NCBI GenBank assembly: GCA_039621445.1
Contig: CP154956.1
Coordinates: forward strand, 49,626,826-49,690,825
Length of the DNA stretch: 64,000 nt
From: Euglena gracilis
Taxonomy: Eukaryota; Euglenida; Euglenophyceae; Euglenales
Reading direction: 5' to 3'
The position numbers and the translations under genes were made by a program. Under the pieces are notes generated by a model, which ran no database searches, had not been told where the DNA came from, and worked only from the letters and a program-made list of their open reading frames with translations. Below are positions 53,032 through 62,162 of this stretch, piece after piece (the stretch's first letter is position 1; the number at the start of each line of letters is the position of its first letter).

Positions 53032-54843
53032 TTATAATTGGTGGGGTGACTTGGTGGGGGTTTCCGCGGTGGTGCACGAATTTTCCGCGGTTGGCTTTTC
53101 CAACAACGCAGAAATTTGTCCATCCAACCGTGAAACCTCATCTTGCATGGATCGGGCATTCCGATTCACAGATTCCTCAAGTTGAATCAAACTCGTGCAA
53201 AATGCTTGCAAGGTTTCCTTGTTGTCACCAAGCATTTTGTTGTAAAATGAGCGAAATTCTGGTGACTCGGATATCCGAGCGCGCGAAACATTGGGAAGTG
53301 CGCGAATTTCCGCTACTGTGGTGGACAACAAGGTGCAACGGGTTTGTAATTCCCCAATAGCGGCTTGAATACCACTAATGTCAGGAATTCGCTTGGAAAG
53401 TGCGGAAACAATCTCCTGCAAACCGACAACGGTGTCATTAATACCGCCAATGTCCGTTTGCATTTGTTGTTGCGCGAAATCCAACCGTTGTGCGCAATCC
53501 GCGATTTTCGCGTGCAGGGTGGTTAATCCATCCTGATTTGCGGCGCAATGGCAGGATTTTTGCTCCAAGTGTAAAATTTGTTCCTCCAAAAGCTGAATTT
53601 GCGTACGGGGAACAAAATTTTCTTGCACTTTCGCTTGAAATTGCTTCAAATGCTCGATTTCCGAGCAAAGATGCAAAATCCGTTGTTGGGCTTCTTGGAA
53701 AGAAGTGGTGAGTGTGGCAAAATGCTCAACCGCAACAAAGTTACCGATTTCCGGCATTTTGGGGGTGGCATTTTGCGCTTGTAACTGGTGCTGCAATTGC
53801 AGTAGCATGGTTGAACATGATTCCACTTTGGCAAAAAGATGGCTCATACCATCTTGCACATACAGAAACTTGGAATCATTCCGCGTTTCCGCTTCATGCA
53901 GTGTTTCACTGATTTGTTGGAAGTTTTGTGGAAGTTGGATGCGCAAAATACTGTCAACACTTTCCCGAAAATGCTGAAGGTCTTTCCCCGCATTTTCAAA
54001 ATTGTGTTGGCAATATTTGCCGATTTCCTGCAAATAATTCCAGCAATATTCCAGTTTGGTGTTGACAACCCTTTGATTGTCTTCATCAAACTGCAAAACT
54101 TTGTTGAGCATGGTTGCGCATTCCGCAACACATTGGTGGACATGCAAAATTTGCTTGCTCAGCGGGTGATCCGCTGGGAGTTGACCGAGAATTCGGTAAA
54201 CATCACCGGGGGTGAGGTTATACCTCAAATCTTCCTCATAGTCCTCCACAATGGAAACGGCACCAGAGATTTCCGGTACTACCAGACGCATATCTGGGTT
54301 CCATGGCAAAGCAGGGTAAACCGCGGTTTCCGCGGGTAATCCCGGCAATGCGTGAAATGGTGTGGGGGGTGGAAATTGAGGGGGGGGTTGGAAAAAACAC
54401 GGTGTTTCCACCGAGTTGCACTCCAAAAGGCCCACCGGTGCTTCCACCGGGGATCTTTTGGGTGTGAACAGAGCAAAGGGCAAATACCCCTCACTTTGTT
54501 CATGGATTACATGAGTTGCCAAGTGTAACGGTGCAAGGGGTTCATCCCCTCGCCGAATCAATGATGGGTGAACCGGGATGGAGGTAGGCATTTTGCCGCC
54601 CACATCCCGCACAATCAATGACAATGATGATGAAGAGGGTTCATGACCCCCTTGCAACAATGAAGGCGTTTCGCCTTGTGACAATGACAATGGAGGCAAT
54701 GTGTCTTCTTGTTGCTTGGGGAGTCGGGAATTGGAACTTGTTTCATTCGAACCGTTCCAATCCCCGCAATCTTCATCAAGATTGGTCAATGAACTCCTCA
54801 ACAAGTCATAATCAAATTTGCTGTTGGGGGTTGTGCTCTGCAT
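53032..54843 (-). CDS. gag: Gag N-terminal part: long coiled-coil region
   Basis: The ATG at 54,843 is preferred because it is followed by CAGAGCACA and lies about 254 nt after the PBS. Element 2 has the same ATG about 260 nt after its PBS. The first 200 residues are low-complexity and Pro/Ser-rich. From about residue 220 a helical, coiled-coil-rich region runs to the end: HVHQCVAECATMLNKVLQFD, EEQILHLEQKSCHC, and repeated Q/L/E heptad-like spacing. Such a long coiled coil before the capsid is unusual for Ty3/gypsy and suggests extensive Gag self-assembly. Ends at TAA 53,032 in the frame of the next gag piece. Confidence 0.8.
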   Translation of the reverse strand: MQSTTPNSKFDYDLLRSSLTNLDEDCGDWNGSNETSSNSRLPKQQEDTLPPLSLSQGETPSLLQGGHEPSSSSLSLIVRDVGGKMPTSIPVHPSLIRRGDEPLAPLHLATHVIHEQSEGYLPFALFTPKRSPVEAPVGLLECNSVETPCFFQPPPQFPPPTPFHALPGLPAETAVYPALPWNPDMRLVVPEISGAVSIVEDYEEDLRYNLTPGDVYRILGQLPADHPLSKQILHVHQCVAECATMLNKVLQFDEDNQRVVNTKLEYCWNYLQEIGKYCQHNFENAGKDLQHFRESVDSILRIQLPQNFQQISETLHEAETRNDSKFLYVQDGMSHLFAKVESCSTMLLQLQHQLQAQNATPKMPEIGNFVAVEHFATLTTSFQEAQQRILHLCSEIEHLKQFQAKVQENFVPRTQIQLLEEQILHLEQKSCHCAANQDGLTTLHAKIADCAQRLDFAQQQMQTDIGGINDTVVGLQEIVSALSKRIPDISGIQAAIGELQTRCTLLSTTVAEIRALPNVSRARISESPEFRSFYNKMLGDNKETLQAFCTSLIQLEESVNRNARSMQDEVSRLDGQISALLEKPTAENSCTTAETPTKSPHQL

Positions 54844-55080
54844 CTTTTGAGATGGGTAAAAAGGCAAAAACCCAAAAATTCACACAAATAAGCAGTGAAA
54901 CAGGGACCAGAAAGGTTGTATCGGCGAATACCGAACAGAGCCTTCTGAGACCTGTATCCTTGCTTAAAGGTTGGCTAGGGGCCAGGAACAGTACTTTCAC
55001 TGTGTTTCACGGCTCAGTACGATCCTCACCACCAGTCAACCACAGAGTTTCTCTGCATGGAACGTCTGTGTAGGATCGTT
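54844..55080 (-). other. 5' leader of element 1
   Basis: About 240 bp between the PBS and the gag ATG with no long frame, as expected for the leader and packaging region. Confidence 0.6.
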
Positions 55081-55097
55081 GCCTAAATCTGCTACCA
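55081..55097 (-). promoter_or_regulatory. tRNA primer binding site of element 1
   Basis: In element orientation TGGTAGCAGATTTAGGC follows the 5' LTR without a gap. TGG fits the CCA end of a tRNA. The word resembles, but is not, the common initiator-Met site TGGTATCAGAGC. Element 2 has TGGTAGCAGTTTAGC in the same place, so the first nine bases are conserved. Confidence 0.8.
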
Positions 55098-55508
55098 AGT
55101 GTACGTCCAAGGACTTCCCTTTGACCCCTTTCGCCCCGGAAAAGCCTGTTTTGCTTTCTCCTGGTGCGCACCTACTTAGGTGAGTAAAAATCCTTGGAGT
55201 AACAAAACCCTTTTTCCCAATTCCCCTGTGCTAAGGCAGAGCACAAGGCAAGTCGCTGTGTAAGGATTTTCCTTCACAGTCGTGTTCAGACCTTTCAGAG
55301 GATTATCCTCTTACTTCAAAACAGTCAGAATGGGAAGAATAGAATACCACCTGTGAGGAAAAGAGATCACGCGAGCACGTGTGATACGTGTCGCTAATTC
55401 CCATAGGATCTGCCACGATCGTCAGGCTGTGTTCATCACAGCCGTCAGATTGTGACGGATCCAGACTCTGCAGGTTTCCTACAGAGCTGGGATCGTGCCT
55501 GGTACACA
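55098..55508 (-). repeat. 5' LTR of element 1
   Basis: 411 bp, matching 41,422-41,832 with four substitutions. It should carry the promoter of the element. In element orientation it starts TGTGTACC and ends GTACACT. Confidence 0.93.
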
Positions 55509-55513
55509 TGGAG
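55509..55513. repeat. Target-site duplication, right copy (TGGAG)
   Basis: Matches 41,417-41,421. Confidence 0.85.
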
Positions 55514-56182
55514 GTCGTCAGCCGCAACACCCTCCGCGACCGGAAGCAGCCCGACGGCAGCAACACCCCCGAGGTCCTCAACAACCGCTGCGCCGTCCTC
55601 CACGCCATCGACCACGAGAAGCGCACCGTCACACTGAGGTGGGTCGAAGGCCTCCGGGGCCAACAGGACGACAACGGGGACACCGCCGACGATGTGGTCC
55701 TCACCTTCTTCGACTTCGCCTTCAACTTCACACCCGGCTTCTGCGTCACCAGCCACATGGCCCAGGGGGAGACCATCCGCGAGCACTACGGCGTCCTCGA
55801 CTGGAACCAGATCCGCGCCAACCCCCGCATGGCCTACGTCGCCGTCACCCGCGCCGCCCACCCCGACTTCCTCCACGTCATCCCCAACTACTACGCCGAC
55901 CCTTGGGACATCCGCTCCAACGCCCACCTGCCCACCAACGTCCTGCGGAAGCTCCACGCCGTCCTCCGCACCGACTCCCTCAACGCCTTCCCGTGGCACC
56001 GCATCCCCCTCACCCTCTACCGCGACTGGCTGAAGGACCTCTCCGACACCGACGGCGGCGCCGTCTTCTGCGCGGAGTGCAACGGGCCCCTCAAGCTGAA
56101 GGGCTACATGGACAACGACAACGCCCAGTTCGTGTTCATCAAAGACCCTAACTGGTCCGCGGTTGCTCGGCGTCGATGTTGA
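55514..56182 (+). CDS. SF1 (PIF1/RecD-like) DNA helicase, C-terminal part
   Basis: Continuation in phase of the frame cut at 41,421. It has helicase motif V, GFCVTSHMAQGETI, and motif VI, MAYVAVTRAAHPDFLHV, with the arginine expected in SF1 enzymes. The C-terminal tail is about 100 residues and ends FIKDPNWSAVARRRC with TGA at 56,180. With the left part the product would be about 707 residues, a normal size for the family. The last 44 bp overlap the end of the convergent DNA polymerase-like gene on the other strand. GC-rich codon use matches that gene, supporting common ancestry of the pair. Confidence 0.8.
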   Translation, partial: VVSRNTLRDRKQPDGSNTPEVLNNRCAVLHAIDHEKRTVTLRWVEGLRGQQDDNGDTADDVVLTFFDFAFNFTPGFCVTSHMAQGETIREHYGVLDWNQIRANPRMAYVAVTRAAHPDFLHVIPNYYADPWDIRSNAHLPTNVLRKLHAVLRTDSLNAFPWHRIPLTLYRDWLKDLSDTDGGAVFCAECNGPLKLKGYMDNDNAQFVFIKDPNWSAVARRRC

Positions 56183-58735
56183 TCTGTATGAGGGCGTTGA
56201 GCGGGATGGGCCGGCAGAGGTCGAACATGCGGACGGCCTGGTCCTCGAGGACGATGTTGTACACAGGTTGTAGGTGGAAGGAGCGGTAGGTCCAGCCGCT
56301 GGTGGTCATCTCGTAGTGGCAGTACTCCGTGCGGTCCCAGTAGGGGTCGCGACCGTAGACGCGGGACAGCTTGACCTTGGCCAACTGGTCCTCGGTGTAG
56401 ACGCGGAGCATGAGTTGGTACATCTCCTCGAGGCTGCGGAAGACGTAGCGGTTACCGGAGTAGGGGACGGTGGTCCCGTTGCATAGGCCGACGAGCTGGT
56501 TGATGAGCTTCTTGGGGATGGCGGCGTCCGCGGGGTCCTGGAGTCCTGGGTGTTTGTAGACGGTGTCGATGAGGTTGACGAAGGCGGTGACCAGGGCCGA
56601 GCCGAAGTTGGACTGGCGGCGGGCGTGGGTGGTGCACACGAGCTCCACGTCGGCGTGTGTGAGGAGGCCGCGGTGGAGGAAGGCGCCGAGCATGCGGTGG
56701 CTCATGGTGCGCTTCTCCGCGTCGGGGGCGAAGCAGGGGAGGCGCTCCCAGTCGGCGGCGGTACCGCGGCCCTGTCGCTCGGCGGCGGAGGGGATGCGGA
56801 CGAGGTAGTGTCCGATGAGGTTCGCGGCGTGTTCGACGGAGTCGAAGGGGACCACGCGGTTGGTGAGGTCGTGGATGGGGAACTCGTCGCGGTCCGCGTG
56901 CATGGCGAGGAGGGTGGCCGTGTAGCTGCGGATGAGGTCCACGCGTCGGCGCTGGTTCTCGGGGATGAGTTCGGCGGGGGGCGCTTCGTCACGCTCGGGG
57001 AGGGCGTAGGGGGTAGAGGGGGTGGAAGGTCTTTTGGAGGAGCTTGGGGCGGTGGTAGGGGTGGTGGTTGTCGAGGAGGCGCTGGAGGTTCGGGGGGTAC
57101 TGCGACAGGCAGTCCCAGAGACTGGTGCCGAAGCGGCCGATCCGCGACAGCTCCTTGTACAGCATACGCCAGGCGTAGGAGGCGATGCCCACGGGGCGGA
57201 AGGGCTCTTTGGGGTACAAGAGGGTGTGCAACTTGAGGAGGTGGTGGATGTCCGGGATGGCGACCCACACGACGTTCTTGATGCGGAGCTGTTTGCAGTG
57301 GCCGTTGAAGCTGCGCGCGGCGGTGGTGGGGTCCCAGGCCAGGATGCGGGTGCAGTAGTGGTAGAGGAACTCGACGTCGGGCTCGTCGGTGCAGATGTAG
57401 AAGTGGACGAGGTGGGCGTGGGGGCCCTCCTGGTAGTCGGGGCGCATCTTGGCGCGGACGAGGGCCTGGTCGTCGGCCTTGGTGAAGAAGTGGAAGCGGT
57501 CGGTATCCGTCACCAGGGGGTACTGAGGCGTCGTCTTTTTGTTGGCGTTGCCCACGCGGTCCACGCCCGACCGGACCGACTGCACGTCGTCGAAGTCGAA
57601 GTCGTCCTCGCGCCCGTCCACCTCCCATTCGATCGGGGCGTCGGGTCCGGCGACGGCCTCCGCCTCCCGCTGCGAGGCCGGGGTGGTGTCCGGGTGCAGG
57701 ACGCGGTCCAGGGAGCGCACGCGCTTGCGGCGGTTGGGGGTGGTCACTGTCTCGTGTCCGTTGTGGAGGCCGGCCGAGCCGTCCATCATGTGGTAACCGG
57801 TGAAACGTCGCCGTCCGAGGCGGTGGGCGGCCGAGTTCATGATGCTCTTGACGACCTCCTTGTCGGTGAAGGGGATGACGTGGTCACCCACGACGGTGTA
57901 GGCGATGGTGCGGAAGTCCTTGCGCGGTTTCTCTGGGATGTGCAGGAGGATGATGCCCCGCGTGATGTCGAGGGCGGCGTGGCCGTAGCGGAAGGCCTCG
58001 GCGTGCCCCTGGGTGTCGGCCGGGGAGAGTCCGTCGGTTAGTGCGCCCACGGCGTGGCCGTTGGTGTTCAGCCAGTCGTTGACCATGGCGGGCTCGAACA
58101 TTCGATTGGGCATTGCGCGGCCGCGCTCCGAGGGGGGGTTGCGCTCCCGCAGCATCTCGTAGGCGCACATGCGGTTGCACTCGTGGGCCGCGATCTCGTC
58201 GGGGATGAGGCGCATCAGTGTCGGCACGTCCACCCCCTGGATGTGGTAGCGGAAGGAGCGGTGCTTGGGGCGGATGTCGTCCAGGTAGCCGAAGCACTTG
58301 CGTTTGGCGAAGTAGTCCTTCTGGCGCCGCAGGATGGTGTCCCGGTCGGCGCCGGAGCCGCGGCCGAGGATGCGGAAGACGTCCTCGTTGGTGAGCACCT
58401 GCTGGGAACCGTTCCACACCGCCACGGGCTCCTGGGTGGCGGGGTCGCAGTAGAGGTCGGGGAGGTTGTCGCGGGCGTACATCCCGAAGGCGGCGAAGTT
58501 GGTTTTGAGCTCGGTGCGGATGACCTCCTCCTCCCGCTCCTGCTCGGAACGTTGGGGCTGCCGGGGGGTGCGTCCACCACGGCCCGGAACGTACGCCACG
58601 AGGTGGTCGACGCCGGGTCGGAGGGCGCGTTGCGGACCATGACGCTGAACTGCACCAGCTGGGAGCCTGCGCCGAGGCGCAGGTAGCCCACGCGGTACTG
58701 CTGGTTGTCGCGGTTCCGCTTGATGAGTTGCATGT
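56139..58735 (-). CDS. Divergent family-B-like DNA polymerase, two apparent frameshifts
   Basis: A gene of about 865 codons from ATG 58,735 (MQLIKRNRDNQQYRVGYL). Candidate polymerase motifs lie near the end in order. Motif A-like VDLIRSYTATLLAM is at about 56,940, motif B-like IPKKLINQLVGLCNG (K...N...G) at about 56,520-56,478 and a motif C-like position IQINIDAE at about 56,190-56,168. Motif C lacks the usual DTDS, so activity is uncertain. The N-terminal two thirds has YTVVGDHVIPFTDKEVVKSI and a Cys/His-containing region of a type seen before PolB domains of DNA elements. The frame shifts at G6 (58,563-58,568) and near G5 (57,009-57,013), both homopolymers. TAG 56,148 is followed by two codons and TGA 56,139. 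With the convergent helicase it forms a replication gene pair. Confidence 0.5.
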
Positions 58736-58739
58736 TGTG

Positions 58740-59068
58740 GCGGGTTGGTCGCAAGAAATCTGTGTGGGAATGGCGAAATTGATTTTTTATTTGTTTGTTT
58801 CTGTTTACTGATTCGTCCCGAATCCCCCGGCACAACCATTGCATCCCATCCTTGCTTCCATCAACACGAAGAGGCGAGGCACGAAGCAACGGCGGGGAAT
58901 CTTCAGTGCCCAACGGGCGGTGGTTCAGTCTTGAGTGTCCGGAGAGTGGGGGCGGAGTGTACAACGACGCAGCGGAGTGGGGCAGGGAAGCGGCGGGGCG
59001 AAGCGTTGGCTGCGATGGTACAGGAAGGGTTCGACGTAGGTGCCGCGGATCCACTGCATCCGGCGAAG
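58740..59068. other. Region upstream of the polymerase gene; possible end of another minus-strand gene
   Basis: The first 70 bp left of the polymerase ATG are AT-rich (TTTTTTATTTGTTTGTTTCT) and could be its promoter side. From 59,066 to 58,925 a minus-strand frame RRMQWIRGTYVEPFLYHRSQ... ends in TGA and is GC-rich like the pair. It may be the C-terminus of a third gene whose rest was displaced by the insertion of element 2 at 59,069. Too short to identify. Confidence 0.3.
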
Positions 59069-59506
59069 TGTGTACCAGGCAGCCGTAAGGCCATGGTACT
59101 GTGTATGTAGGTATAAGCCTACATACATGTACATACATACATACATACACCTACATACTATGTAGGTGGTATTCCTACAGATGGCCAACGGCCTGAATTA
59201 GGAATACCTAAGCCTAATTCTGGTTCTCCTCTCCACAGGTGGTATTTTATTCCATTCTGGTCTTTGATTCAAGACTTGATTTTCAAGTTTGATTTTTCTC
59301 ATTTTGAAGTCCTGACAGGACAGCCAAGTCACTTGGCACTTCTACTTGTCGTAGCCCATAGGGCTTCTCCCCTGCCTTGTGCTCTGCCTCTTAATTGGGG
59401 AAAAGGGCGAACAACTTTTATATTATTCTTTTCAATTTTTCCTGTTACTCCAACTTTTACCTTTTGCGCACCAAGGGCGAAAGCGAGGAAAGGTTGGACG
59501 TACACT
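59069..59506 (+). repeat. 5' LTR of element 2 (438 bp)
   Basis: It starts TGTGTACCAGGCA and ends GGACGTACACT, the same termini as element 1, with shared internal words CTCCACAGGTGGTATT and TGCCTTGTGCTCTGCCT. Otherwise it is strongly diverged. It contains a CATACATACATACATACA stretch and nested ATGTAGG/CCTACAT inverted repeats (59,104-59,170) not present in element 1. Confidence 0.85.
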
Positions 59507-59521
59507 TGGTAGCAGTTTAGC
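59507..59521 (+). promoter_or_regulatory. tRNA primer binding site of element 2
   Basis: TGGTAGCAGTTTAGC immediately follows the LTR; the first nine bases are identical to the site in element 1. Confidence 0.8.
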
Positions 59522-59766
59522 TTTCTCGATCCTTTTGACCGCAAACGGTCGTGTGGTGCCCCGCCTGTAGGCGATCACAGGCACTACAAGCCGTTTCCGG
59601 CCAAAGCCGTACGCACGGATACGTCCTCTGACGGTTCGCAGTATACGCTGCTTCAAACCTCAGAGTTCGGGTTTCTGCTTACTTTTTATACTATCCCCTC
59701 TTTTTGCACTTGTTTCTGCATTTTACCCCGCAATATACACTTGGTTTTTGTGTTTTTGCCTCAAAA
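59522..59766 (+). other. 5' leader of element 2
   Basis: About 245 bp before the gag ATG; no frame of note. Confidence 0.55.
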
Positions 59767-62160
59767 ATGTAGAGCACAATGCCCATTGATTATGCAGCAT
59801 TGATTGGTTCACTTCGTGGACTTGAACCTGCATCATCATTGTCTAGCTCTAATGAGCATTCACAACCCCATAGGGGTACACAAGCATTGACTCATTTCAA
59901 ATGTAATCCTCCTTCCCCGCGTGTGTCACACTTATCGGTGTCTGTGACGAGTAATCCTCCCCCCGCCCAATGGGCACCCCCACACCTATCAGTGTCAAGC
60001 TCTATAGAGCAACCCCATGCCCAACAGGCACAACCCCTTTTGTTGGAAAGCCGATCGGCTACCACCCATTCCCCCCGGCGACATCTCGCACTGGTGCCGA
60101 TAGGCACATTTGACTCTGAGGCGGATACGCCACGGCAATTTTTTGTTGAGGGTGGGTTATAAACACCATGTTTCTTTTAGCCCCCCCCTATGCTCCCCCC
60201 TACAAGTCCGATTGGACATTTGCCCGCACCACCCGATACGGGTTCTTTCCCGGCATTGCCACGGCACCCGGAGATGCGTTTGACAGTGCTGGCTTATGCA
60301 AGTCCCACAGAGTCTATGAGCAGTGATGCGGAAGAGTTGGAAAATATTTCCCCTCAACCCATTATCGTGATTCAGCGCATAGTCACAAATCTTCCAATGG
60401 AACATCCGCTAACGCGGCAAATTTCCCATGTCCACACTTGTGTAGCGGATTGCGCTATGACACTTAATAATGTTTTGGATTTTGATGAGAACAACCAAAA
60501 GGTTGTAGAGCACAAGCTCAATTACCTTTGGAGTTATGTGCGTGATGTTGGTGAATATTGCCAAACCAATTTTCAAGCCACTAATGTGGATCTGGCAAAT
60601 TTGCATCAAAGTTTAGACACACATTTGCAGGCACATTTGCCACAACATTTCCAAAAAGTGAGTGAAGCCATGTGTGAAACACAATCCCGCAATGATGCGA
60701 TTTTCTCTAACATGCAACATAGTTTGCAAGCCTTGTCCCATCAATTGGAGCCAATTACGGCAATTTTTCCACAATTGCAGCAAAATTTGCATGAACCCCC
60801 CATCAAAAATCCCGATTTGGGACAATTTATTCCAATGGAGCAATTCTCCACACTTGCAACCGCATTTCAGGAAGCGCAACAGCGCATTTTCTAGTTGAGC
60901 GGTGATTCCGCGAATTTTGCCCACTTTTCTGCCCAAGCCAATGACAGTTTTGCCCCCCGCACGTATGTGCAACAATTGGAGGAAAGACTTTCTCGATTGG
61001 AGCAGAAATCTTGCCATTGTGGTGAGATTCCCGCTGAAATTGCAAGTTTTCACACCCAAATCGCGAATATCGCGAGTAGGATTGACAATTTGCAACAACA
61101 GTGGCAGAATGACACAATGGAATTCCGAACCGTAATCGCGGATTTGCAGAACCGCAATGCGGCAACCCGTGCACCAACACCGGATATTAGCGGACTCAAG
61201 GCCACCATGTCCGATTTGCACAAACAGTTACAACAGGATGTTGGTAACATTGAAGCCTCATTGGCTAAGTTGCACACCCGCTATGCTGAAGTAGCTGGTA
61301 GATTCCTGGATGTTACCGGCATTCACACCGCGATAGCGGATTTGCACAAACGCATGCAAGAAATGAGCACAAAAATGCTCCAGGTGCAATCACCACCCCA
61401 AGGCACATTGCCGTTACAAACACCTACCCTCACACTCCCAAACACACACTTGGACCAGATTCACACTGAAATGCGCATGGAAAATCACCAAATCATGCAA
61501 GGGTTTTGTGACAGTCTCATGAACACCGAGAAAACGGTAAAGCAGGATGTCACAAAACTGCAAAATGACCTTATCGCGCTATCCGCGCAAGTTTTAGTGT
61601 TGCAGAAACAGCCAATGGCTGAAAAAGTCAAAGATCCGCATTTGGACCAACCCACCAAGCCATCTCCACAATTAGAGAACATTTCCAGTGCGATGCGCAC
61701 ATTGGTGACGAGAGTACAGGAATTGGACACTGGATTTGGTGCAATTTCGCACGATTTTCAGTCGATTTTTGACAAAATCCCGCTTTTGGATGAGCTACCC
61801 TCATACCGTAGGCGGATTAAGCGTTTGCAGGAGGATGTGGATCGGATAACCGACAATTGGCAGGTTGTTGACCATTTGGAGCAAAGTGTGCATGAGTTTG
61901 CAACAAATCTGGACCAAATTCACGCACAAATGCGTTCCATCCACCAAAACCCGCAATCAGGTATGGTTGGCACACTTGCCGCATCTTCCAGCTCCAAAAG
62001 CGCTATTCGCGCACCAATTCCTGAGTCCACAGGCACATTGCCACCAAATCGCGTTTCTGCTCATGTGGTGGTCCCCCCATTAACATTACCAATCCCAATG
62101 GACGAGTTTTCGGATGATGAGTCGGGTTTTGAAGCGAAAACCAGACCCACGCCCTCGTAA
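59767..62160 (+). CDS. gag: Gag N-terminal part of element 2 (coiled coil), with four in-frame TAA/TAG before its end
   Basis: The ATG at 59,767 is followed at once by TAG, where element 1 has ATG CAG; the next codons AGC ACA are the same in both. The frame continues through TAA 60,160 (GAA in element 1), TAG 60,178 (CAA in element 1) and TAG 60,892 (CAT in element 1) with uninterrupted similarity: HVHTCVADCAMTLNNVLDFD, QQLEERLSRLEQKSCHC, PSYRRRIKRLQEDVDRITDN. Like element 1 it is dominated by a long coiled coil. The frame fails at about 62,158 (TAA), where a 1-nt shift is needed to stay on the similarity. TGA does not occur in this frame before that point. Confidence 0.8.
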
Positions 62161-62162
62161 AT

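Larger units (their letters stand above)
41422..55508 (-). mobile_element. Ty3/gypsy chromodomain LTR retrotransposon (element 1, 14,087 bp)
   Basis: A full-length element in minus orientation: 5' LTR 55,098-55,508, PBS 55,097 leftward, gag, pol, an additional ORF, polypurine tract and 3' LTR 41,422-41,832, with a TGGAG duplication. Pol order is protease, reverse transcriptase, RNase H, integrase, chromodomain, which places it in Ty3/gypsy (chromovirus-like). At over 14 kb it is large for the group because of a very long coiled-coil gag and the ORF after pol. The two LTRs differ at four of 411 positions by my count, so insertion is fairly recent. Yet the frames contain TAA/TAG codons at 53,032, 50,767, 50,545, 48,523 and 43,975, and frameshifts near 47,800, 44,710 and 43,300. 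Confidence 0.92.

Noticed and set aside
57420-57520. HUH-like GPHAHLVHFY in the minus-strand gene, suggesting a Helitron Rep
   Set aside because: The surrounding Rep motifs are absent, the helicase is on the opposite strand and not fused, and polymerase-like A and B motifs fit better.
57022-58686. Plus-strand frames of 339 and 210 residues
   Set aside because: They are antisense shadows of the GC-rich polymerase-like gene, Val/Gly/Glu-rich and without motifs.
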